In this document: positions 45,781 to 55,150 of the stretch, one piece after another
Position numbering within the stretch: position 1 is the first letter of the stretch
Layout of the letters: the number at the start of each line of letters is the position of its first letter
Source: Oenanthe sinensis
Taxonomy: Eukaryota > Streptophyta > Magnoliopsida > Apiales > Apiaceae
NCBI GenBank assembly: GCA_028671895.1
Contig: CM053809.1
Span: 2,897,501-2,961,500 of the forward strand
Direction of reading: 5' to 3'
DNA: 64,000 nt
The notes under the pieces: generated by a model
Database searches by the model: none
Told to the model about the DNA's origin: nothing
The model's input: only the letters and a program-made list of their open reading frames with translations
Program-made: the position numbers and the translations under genes

Positions 45781-47444
45781 TCAGCATCTACAGAAGACTC
45801 GTCCTATGAAGGCACAAATCATGGGGGAGCATCTAGTTTAAGAAACTTTCCACATCCAAGAAAATGGACAAAAGATCACACACCTGATTTAATTATTAGA
45901 GATCTAGAAAGTGGAGTACAGACAAGGAAATCTACTCAGAATGAATGTCTTTTTCATAGTTTTCTTTCTCAAATAGAACCAAAGAAGGTTGAAGATGCTT
46001 TGAAGGATGTAGATTGTGTTACTGCAATGCAGGAAGAATTAAATGAGTTTGAAAGAAATGAAGTTCAGACCCTAGTTCCAAGGCCAAAGAATAGATTAAT
46101 TGTTGGAAAAAGTGGATTTTTAGAAACAAGACATAATCTGATGGAATTATTACAATGAATAAAGCAAGACTAGTTACCAAAGGTTACTCTCAACAGGAAG
46201 GTATTGATTATGATAAAACCTTTGCACATGTAGCTAGACTTGAAGCAATCAGAATTTTTCTTGCTTATGTTGCACACAAGAAATTCAAGGTCTACCATAT
46301 GGATGTTAAAAATACATTTTTAAATGGAGAACTTGAAGAAAAAGTTTATGTTGAACAACCACCTGCCTTTGTCAATCCAAAATATCCAAATCACGTCTAC
46401 TGACTGGTTCAAGCTTTATATGGACTCAAGCAAGCATCATGAGCCTGATATGAAACTCTTGCTCAATTTTTACTTGAAAGTGATTTTACAAGAGGTATAA
46501 TTGATAAAACCTTGTTTTATAGAACTCAAGGTAAGGATTTATTATTGGTTCAAATATATGTTGATGATATTATATTTGGTTCCATTAATGAGATACTCTG
46601 TAAAAGATTTTCAAAGCTAATGCAGTCTAGGTATCAAATGAGCATGATGGGAGAATTGAGTTATTTTCTTGGATGACAAGTGAAATAGACTGAGGAAGGT
46701 ATTTTCATAAATCAGTCTAAATATACAAAGAATCTACTCATTAAATTTCAAATGCAAGACTCTGCATCTGCAATAACTCCAATGGCTACTGCAACCAAGC
46801 TTGATCAAGACACTGGAGAACCTGTAGATATTACAGCATACAGAGGTATGATTGGATCTCTATTCTATTTGACTGGAAGTAGACCAGACATTATGTTTGT
46901 AACCTGTCTATGTGCTAGATTTCAGGCAAACCCAAGGAAACCTCATTTGATTGCTGTTAAGAGAATTTTTAGATATATCAAAGGCACCATTAATCTTGGC
47001 CTATAGTATCCTAGAGAGTCAGATTTTAAATTAATAGGCTATTCAGATGCTGACTTTGCAGGATGCAAAATTGATAGGAAAAACACAAGTGGCAGATGTC
47101 AATTCTTAAGAGGAAGAATTGTGTCATGGTTCAATAAGAAACAGAAATCTATCTCAACATCAATAGCAGAGGCTGAATATATAACTGCAGGAAGCTGTTG
47201 TGCACACATCTTATGGATGAGAAATCAATTATTAGATTATGGTTTGAACTTTTCAAAAATTCCTATTTATTGTGATAATTAAAGTGCTATTGCAATGATA
47301 GGAAATCCAGTTCAACATTCTCTGACAAACCACATCAGTATCAGATATGACTTAATAAGGGAACATGTCATGGATGGAACAATTGAAATGTATTTTGTTC
47401 CCTCAGATCAACAATTAGCAGACATTCACCAAGCCCCTATGTGA
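45781..47444 (+). pseudogene. pol: RT and RNase H, element F
   Basis: RT: TRKSTQNECLF, EELNEFERN, a 1-nt loss near 46108, then HMDVKNTFLNGELEE, LYGLKQAS and YVDDIIFG (active site kept). RNase H: GYSDADFAGC, EAEYITAGSC, YCDN with a stop in place of the next residue, and HIS..YDLIREHVMDGT. The end is shifted near 47425. At least five stops. Confidence 0.87.
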
Positions 47445-48091
47445 AGTAACATTTACAAGATTGGTTTCTGAATTAGGAATGGTGACTAATGGCTCAACTC
47501 CAGATGGCAAGTAGTAGACAATCAGAGTATATGATAAACTCTGTGAGAGTATGTGGTAAACTCTGCTGAAAAATGGAGGAAACTCTGACCATTGGAACAT
47601 CTAATTTCTAATCACAAGCTATCAGTGTTTATGGTAAACTCTTTCAGAATATATGGTAAACTATGATAGAAAAAGCAAACTCTGATTACTATAAACTCTA
47701 ATCTATATTTCATATGTTAAACTCTGATTGCTCTAAACTTTGATTACATGTTAAACACTGAGACTTTATTTATAACATCATATTTCACTTTATGACATCA
47801 TAATTATTATTCTCTGATTGGACTAATCATAAGGCACATGTTTCTCACATTAATCGATTCATTTTTTAGACACAGATACACACATAGATGCTGTATTTTA
47901 AGAATTGCATTACTCATTACTCTTCCAATAATTTCTTGCCATGTGTCACACTATTCACTATATGCAATTGAGAGGGAATATTTTATTTCATATCTTACAC
48001 TTTGAATTATTCACATGCATCTTTTTTTCTTACCTTTCTCTCTCATTTTATCAAACCCTAAATTTTTATTTCCGCTAATCTCTGTGTTTCA
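47445..48091 (+). promoter_or_regulatory. RH-ORF3 spacer of element F with AACTCTGAT motif and ORF3 leader
   Basis: Motif copies at about 47515-47765 (AACTCTG with GAT, CTG or TTA following). Near the ORF3 start are a CT-rich run (48033-48050) and AAACCCTAA at 48053-48061, then the ATG at 48092. The leader resembles those of B and D; a TATAAATAG box is not evident. Confidence 0.6.
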
Positions 48092-51000
48092 ATGGCATCA
48101 AAAGGACTCTCATTTCAAAACTATACATTTACTGCCACTAGTTACATCTCTCTTTTGAATAAAACTGTTGTTCCTCAAGATTTTCATGTGGTCAAGGATT
48201 TTCTTCAACAAAGCTATATTGGGTATGCACTTCAGGAAACCAATAATTTTTCTACTCAGTCTCTAATACAAATCTGGCCTTCTGCAAAGTTTAATAATAC
48301 TGGTAATGATGAAGAACCAGTAATAACATTCCAATGCAATGGCAAATATTCAATTACTCCTACTATGGTGAGACAAGCCCTTCATCTTCCAGAAGTGGCT
48401 GTGTATGATGACATTGTTGGAGATGAAAAAATAAAGGAGTTTTTCAAAGAAATAGGCTATGGTGGAAGCCTATCTAAGTTAGGGAGTTTGACAAGGCCCC
48501 ATTTAAGAAAAGAATGGAGTTTCTTCTTTGACTGCATAACGTGAGCATTCACTGCCAAATGCACCAATTTTGATGTAATTCCACAGCTCTCTCAACAAAT
48601 TGGGTATTCTCTGACCCACAATTTTAATTTTAATTTTCCCTATTTAATAATTAGGCAATTAGTTAGTAAAATAGAGGATGATTCATATACTGTTTATTTT
48701 TCTAGATTTTTTCTGTTAATCTTTAGCTATTTACTGCCTGATGTAACTTTTGAGCGTGATCAGAGTCTAGCTAGTTTTTGTATGAACAAAAGAATATTTG
48801 CTGACTTAGCTAGGAAGGATGTAAAGAAAGAATCTGCAGGTAATCTCTGCAACTTGTTTTATCCTACATGCGTAAGACTTATCTTAAATCAGAGAATGAC
48901 TACAATGTATGGAAAGGATTTCCTATCAGTGGTTATAGATTAGAGTTTAGCACCCTCTGATTCTAACCCAAGCCACCCACTAAACACTGATCAACAAACA
49001 CAATTACCAACCTCTACAGTCTCCCATAAGACTGTAGTTGTAAAACAAGCCACTCAACATCAAGGCGCTAGCAAAAGGAAGGAAAAGTAAATAAAGGAGT
49101 CTTCTCCTAAGAAAAGGAAATTGATTGATGAGAAAACTGATTCTGAGGACAGTAATGAAGGGTTGATTTTTCCTGTGAAGAAAGTTATACAGAAGGCTTC
49201 TGAGATTCCTCCAACACCTTACATGAAGCCACTCACAGTTAATCCAATGCCTGAAATGAAAAAGAAAAAGAGAAGATTGATTAAGGTTGGAATCACTGAA
49301 GGTCTAAACATTGAAGGCATAAACTCTGATACAGCAATAAATTCTGACAAATTGATGAACTCTGATAAAATCTTAAACTCTGATGTTGTAATATCTGATC
49401 ATCCAAAAGTACTAAACTCTGACGTTGTTATGAAGGTTTCTGGTAATGTTCAGGAAAGCAACGAAGAGTCTCTAGATGATATAGTGGATCAGAATGCTGA
49501 TGAGTATGGATTTACATCTGAATTTGAAAACGGAATAGCCCAGGCACTAGGACCTGCATTGCCTGACCAAATAAATAGTAACATCGATGTAATTGAGGTA
49601 GATGGTAATGCCAATAGAAAAGAAAATGATGAATTGGCTGAAATGGATGGTAATTCTCTTCGTGTTAATCCTTTTACCAGTCCTATAATCACCTTGGATA
49701 ATATTGATGATGCAAGTGAAGTTGTTCCTGTGACAATCTCTGATTCTTCTATTCAATCATCAAAATAAATTATTAAGGAGATATCATATGAAAGAGTAAG
49801 GGAGCTGGCAGAAGAAGTTAGAAAGGAGATGGAAGCAAAGAAATCAAAATCAACTCTAGCCTCTCCTAGTACAAAGCAATTTACAAGGAAAAAGAATAAA
49901 CAAGTTTCTTTTGGCCAAGACCCACAAGAACCTGCCTCTCAAAGTGAGGTAGCAGTCATTGATAGGCCAGGCCCACAAGAACCTATTGATAAAAGTTCAA
50001 AAGCAGCCACTAAAGAAGAAGTAAGGGAAGTCAGCAGGAATAAGGGGTACAATCCACAAGAACCTTCAACTCAAAGGGTTGAAGAATTTGTTAATACCCC
50101 TGCCATACAAGAACCATCCAATCAAAGTTTGGATGCAAGCACAACATCTCTCAATGAAGATTCTGTTGTTACTAATGCTGATAAGAGAAACTCTGAGACA
50201 ATTCTATTGGCAATCTCTGATGCTATCATGGTGCAACCACTTTCTGCACAGCCAATGGCGACACCATCCACATCAACAAACACTCAAGGTATAAACTCTG
50301 ACTTTTCTTCAGAATTTGCATTATCTGATAGTATAAGTTCAGATTTTACATTTCCTATTTTAACTGCTGGGATAATCATGGATAGTCCTAAAAATGGTAC
50401 CCCTATTCATGTGACTACAAATATCCTTTCTCAACCACCTCTTATTTTTGTAGGACATTGTGTGTTGAGCCTTTCTAGTAAGTATGAGGTAAAATGTGTG
50501 GAAAACAGAATTAATAATGAAAGGCAGATACTGGATTTGGCAAAAAGAGATATAGAATTGAGAAAGAAGTTAGTTACTTCTAGTGAGAAAAATCTAACTA
50601 TTAAAAGTTATGATATGTGTGATGTGAGAAGTAATAAGATTACTTTAAAAGAAAAGACTGATTTAGGATGTTCTGTTACTTTTGCAGGTACTCAGATTTT
50701 ATCAATCACCAGAAACTCTGATCTGTCAATCTCTGTTAAAGCTATAAACTCTGATGGGGATGACATAAACTCTGATGATGAGCCAATTTTTGCTGATGAA
50801 GAAATTATAAATTTGTCAATTACTTACACTCAGAGGTACAACAAAAAGAAATGGCATGTTAATTCTTTTGATCCCCTTAATAGATTGAGGATGGATTATC
50901 CTGATTACATGGTGGTGGAAAATCTCAAAGGGGAAATCGAAGCTTCTTTAGATGAAGAAGGTGTCAAAAGAGATTTAAGCTCAAAAGCAGAGTCATCAAA

Positions 51001-52843
51001 TGAAGATCTTCTCGCATCTCACAGACAAAAGGTCCGGGATATTTCTTGGAAATTTCCCAAGGAAGAGATTTCATGGTCACATATTCATGAATTGATCAAC
51101 AAAGCTAACAAGGAACTAAACTCTAGTGAAATGAAGATTGTGTTGAAAGTTACTACTATGTTGTCCAAGGGACTTCACAATAAAGTTTGTGATCTTAAAA
51201 AATCTGTCAACAAGACCACTGTATCTGTTCAAACCGCTTTTAAAACATCTCAACATGCTCTGGAATTAAAGCTCAAGAATGTCTCAGCAAAACATGATGC
51301 TTTGGAAGTCAAGGTTGATAATCTTTCCACTACTGTCAATTCTATGCAGAACATGCTTCATACAATTATTGAGATTCTTATAGTCAGAAAAGGCAATGAT
51401 GTCAGAAAGGGGGATAAGGTGTCTACAGATAAATGCAAGGAGGATGTTGTACATAAAGATGACAAACATGATGATGAAGATCAAGAGAGTCATAAAGATG
51501 GGAAGCAATCTCTAAAGCAGCAAACTCTGATTGGACAAACTCTGACAACCTGTTGAACTCTGATTACATCAAAGTCTAAGATAAACACTGACAAGCAAAC
51601 TTTGATAGATGCAGACTTGGAATTGGCAAAAAGGCTTGAAGAAGAAGATAAGCTTGAGAATATTAATGAGCAAAATTTAAAAGATGCAGAACTGATAAGA
51701 AAAATTTTTGAAAAAGAAAATCCAGGAATGGATCTAGTTGCTGTAGAGGAAGAATTAAAGAAATCTGGTACTGACAATGCTCAAGTCGAGAAGAAAAGAA
51801 GATAATATGTGAAAAAGACATCAGCTCAAAAGAAGACAATTGTTCAAGTAAAGAAAATTGTTATTGATTCTACTCAAGCAAAATATGTTGAAATTCAAGC
51901 AAAGCCTGTTGAAATTTAAAAGCCAATCATTCAAGAAAAACCAACTCCTACAATCCAAACAAGGTCAACTTCAATTCAGAAGAAAACTCTAACTAAATCA
52001 AAAACTCCTCTTACTATGTCAGGAACAACATTTCTCCCAGGTGGATCTAGCTTTGATGATGAGGAAGAAGAAGAACGACAATATCTAATCAGAAAGAAAA
52101 AGCCTGATTTTCTATGGACAAAAACTCAAACTCTGACTCTCAATGCCAGACTTGGTAAAAACAAGGGCAGTATTGGTGATCCTCAAGCCAAAGTCTACAG
52201 GGGTGAAGCCAATGCTTTTAGAGATCCTTTTTCTTTGAAAGACCAGCCTGAGGAAAATTTGACACAAGAATATCTTGAAAAATTGATATCTATTAACATA
52301 GTGAAAGATATTTTTGATAGTGCTCAAGACAAGGAGAAATTATTATATTTCTTGGAGAATGGAAGAGTGTTGAAAATTGCTGAAGAAGATCTGATTCACA
52401 AAGCTTCTAGAGAACTTGAATATGTTCTTTATCTTCTCAATGATGAAAATGAAGCTACTTCCAGGTGGGTAAAAATACTTGAAGGAGTAATCAATGAAAA
52501 GAAGAAGAATGAGAGGTTGTTGATGATAAACTCTGAAGAATACAAACCTGGTTATTTGCTTGAAAATGGAATGGAAAAAGAAATGGTCAAAGGGGATGCA
52601 AAGGTAAAAATGGTGTTAGGTATTCCTACACTTATACTAAATCCTGATGGACAAAAAGCCTGTTGCATTGCTCTAGATGAAAGGATGTAGAGATCATCAA
52701 TTTACAACTTGAGAGTTGCTATATTTCAAATTGATGATTCTTCTGATCAAATGAAAGATCTCAAAGAAAAGTTAGTTGAATTGCTGAAAAATGTTGAAAA
52801 GAAGTTGTTGGACAATTTTCTAAAGGAAGACTTTTCTTGTTGA
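48092..52843 (+). pseudogene. ORF3, element F (1,583 codons, eight stops, no frameshift seen)
   Basis: From MASKGLSFQNYTFTATSYIS to the stop at 52841-52843 I can read one frame throughout. It is broken by TGA 48542, TAG 48941, TAA 49088, TAA 49766, TGA 51554, TAA 51803, TAA 51917 and TAG 52688. The N-terminal domain has LRKEWSFFFD like B. Then come a Lys-rich part, NSD-rich stretches (49318-49425, 50710-50780), a coiled-coil part (51000-51400), a K/E-rich part and a C-terminal domain (52016 on) with SFDDEEEEERQ. Each stop could come from one C-to-T change in a Gln or Arg codon. Unknown function; no membrane span seen. Confidence 0.8.
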
Positions 52844-52940
52844 AGGATATAAAGACAAGAAGAAAGATTCAAACTCTGATGCATTTATCTTCATATTTCT
52901 GACATCATAAGTGAAATTTATGTTTTACGTTATAAAGCAT

Positions 52941-52954
52941 AAATTAGGGGAGAT
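52941..52954 (+). other. Polypurine tract of element F
   Basis: AAATTAGGGGAGAT lies directly before the 3' LTR. Confidence 0.85.
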
Positions 52955-53490
52955 TGTTAGAAAATAAACACTGATGCTTTCAGAGAATAACAAAGAACAG
53001 AGTTTACATTGTTGACGTCATCAGAGAATGAGGGAAGTTGTCGGTCAGATTTTACTCTATCAGAGAATACTTAATCAAAGTTTACTCTAAAAAAGAATAC
53101 TCAAATCAGAGAATGACAACTGACAGAGTTTATCAATCAGAGTTTGTGAAAGAAACAGTCAAATCAGAATTTGAATAGGATAGTGTAGAAGGAATTCAAA
53201 TATAAGTCTATTGTCTTATTGAAGTTATTCTTTTCATAATCTGTTTTGTAATTGAATTGTAATTATGTCTATATAAACACAGACATAGGTTAACATTATT
53301 GTAAGTTTCAAGTCTTATCTTTCTCATAACCTTGTAGCTCTTAAGAACATTGATTTTCTTGAGAGAATTTTGTACACAGTTAATTATTAATACAAAACAG
53401 TGTTTCATCCATACTTGTGTTCTTAAATCGAATAATTGGTATCTATTATATCCAACCCCCTTCTATAATAGATTATCATCTGGACAAACA
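52955..53490 (+). repeat. 3' LTR of element F
   Basis: 536 bp from TGTTAGAAAATAAACACTG to TCTGGACAAACA. TATATAA at 53270-53276. AACTCTGAT-related copies (AGAGTTTA, AGAGAATA, AATCAGAG; often as the complement) lie at 52970-53165. The end is like that of the element A LTR. Confidence 0.85.
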
Positions 53491-54474
53491 TTCAAATATC
53501 TTATCTTTATTAGTATTCTTAAAGTTAAAATTTTAATTATTAATTAATCAATTATTAAATTAGATTTTAATAAATTACCTATCAAAATATATTCGTAAAA
53601 CTATAGGTATAAATCTAGATTATATAAATAATTTATTTATTTTTAGAATGTAATAGATTCTTTATATATTTTAATCATTATTCTAAAAAACGATGATTAA
53701 TCACGATTAATCCATGTTTGATAGCTCATTAAATTGATTAAATTCCTGGTTATTCAATTAATCATTCCGATTAATTCATATTCCGTGCATTTACCTCCGA
53801 TTCACGCTTTTTACAATAATGATTTTAACATAAGCTTATATTAATATTTATAATAAATAATTATATCTCTGATTTAACTTCTTACCATCTACCAAAAATG
53901 AATATCATGTGCCATGATCTAAAAAAAATATGATGACTATGTAATTATCTTGGTTTACTATTATAACTTGCTCTTTAGAATCTGCTGTCTCAAGTTAAAT
54001 TCTAAAATTAATTTTATATAGATAAGTAGAATGTTTTACAAAGTTATTTATTTACTCATCAGTCACAAACTTCATTACCAAATATTAGGCTCTGATGAGT
54101 CAAAGAAGCATGTCACCAAAATCTAATTATACCAACCCGCGTGTGCAACTCTTATTTAAATTTTTTGGTACTGCCCGTGAAACATACGAGTAAAAATTAA
54201 AATTCATGGTCTGCGTTTGAAAGGATTTGATCCCTGATATGATTTATTAATATGTTTTTGAAATTATACATATTAGATATTAACCGGTGAAAAAGGTCAC
54301 GCTTCACGGCGGCCTCATAATAAATTTTAAATTTATTAAAATTTTCCCTACAAAATTATATTATTAATAACTGAATTGCATATGATAAAATTTGATATAA
54401 CAAAATTATATTAAACCAATATAGTAGTATTAAATTTATAAATATTATAAAATAAAATAATAATTTCAAAATAT
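53491..54474. other. AT-rich DNA without recognisable genes
   Basis: No coding sequence supported. Two GC-richer points (TACTGCCCGTGAAACATACG near 54172 and CACGGCGGCCTC near 54305) stand out, but I cannot assign them. Ends at the ATATG duplication of element G. Confidence 0.6.
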
Positions 54475-54479
54475 ATATG

Positions 54480-55117
54480 TGTATTATAATTCAGAACTTA
54501 CTAATTTGTTATGATTCTAAGATCTCTTTTTTCCCATCCGCCACTAATAATATCAATGTCACCAATGTAGGTCAAGCAACCCACGACATCTAGATAAGTA
54601 TTAGTAAAATTATGTAAATATTAAATAATATAATTTAAAATTATATATGTGATGTGGGCTAAAAGTAAGTCCTAAAGACACAATTAATGTGGCATTAATT
54701 GTACCTAGTTTGGTCCAAACGGGAGGCCCATTAAATGAAGCTTGAAACCCTAATTAGTAAATAAATTCGTAATTAATTAATTGGCTAAATATACAGCTAA
54801 TTAATTATGTCCAACTACAAGGAAACCTATTCCTACATGGAAACTGCTTCTACAAAGGATCCAGAGTCCTTCTAGGAAATACCATATCAATCAAGGTTCA
54901 TAAACCTACTCTAATTCTTAGACTCTCTACGTCTATATAAAGGGCCTAACCCCTCATCATTAGAACTACGTTTTGGCTTGATTCTCTAAACACAACAGAG
55001 ATACGTAGGCATCTTGTGAGGGCAGAACCAAGCTTCGAAACACAAGCTCAGCCATTAAAGCTCATTAAGCTCCGACATACATCGCATTAACTACACCCTA
55101 GTTTTTATTCCACAACA
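54480..55117 (+). repeat. 5' LTR of element G
   Basis: 638 bp, TGTATTATAATTCAG to TTCCACAACA. TATATAA at 54934-54940 is a likely promoter. It carries 14 bp near its start (TAATTCAGAACTTA) that the 3' LTR lacks. Confidence 0.92.
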
Positions 55118-55118
55118 T

Positions 55119-55136
55119 TTGGCGCCGTCTGTGGGA
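55119..55136 (+). other. Primer binding site of element G
   Basis: TTGGCGCCGTCTGTGGGA follows the LTR. The first bases TGGCGCCGTC fit the 3' end of Asp tRNA; later bases do not match well. This form is common in plant Ty3/gypsy Tat-type elements. Confidence 0.8.
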
Positions 55137-55150
55137 AGAAGACATCAACC

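Larger units (their letters stand above)
45112..53490 (+). mobile_element. 5'-truncated copia element F
   Basis: Plus strand: integrase C-terminal part, linker, RT-RH, spacer, ORF3, purine tract and 3' LTR. The 5' LTR, gag, protease and integrase core are absent; the left end abuts H. It is of the same family as element A, shown by the LTR end and by the shared AACTCTGAT motif. The base pairs after the LTR (TTCAA, 53491-53495) would be the target duplication, but its partner is lost. Confidence 0.85.
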
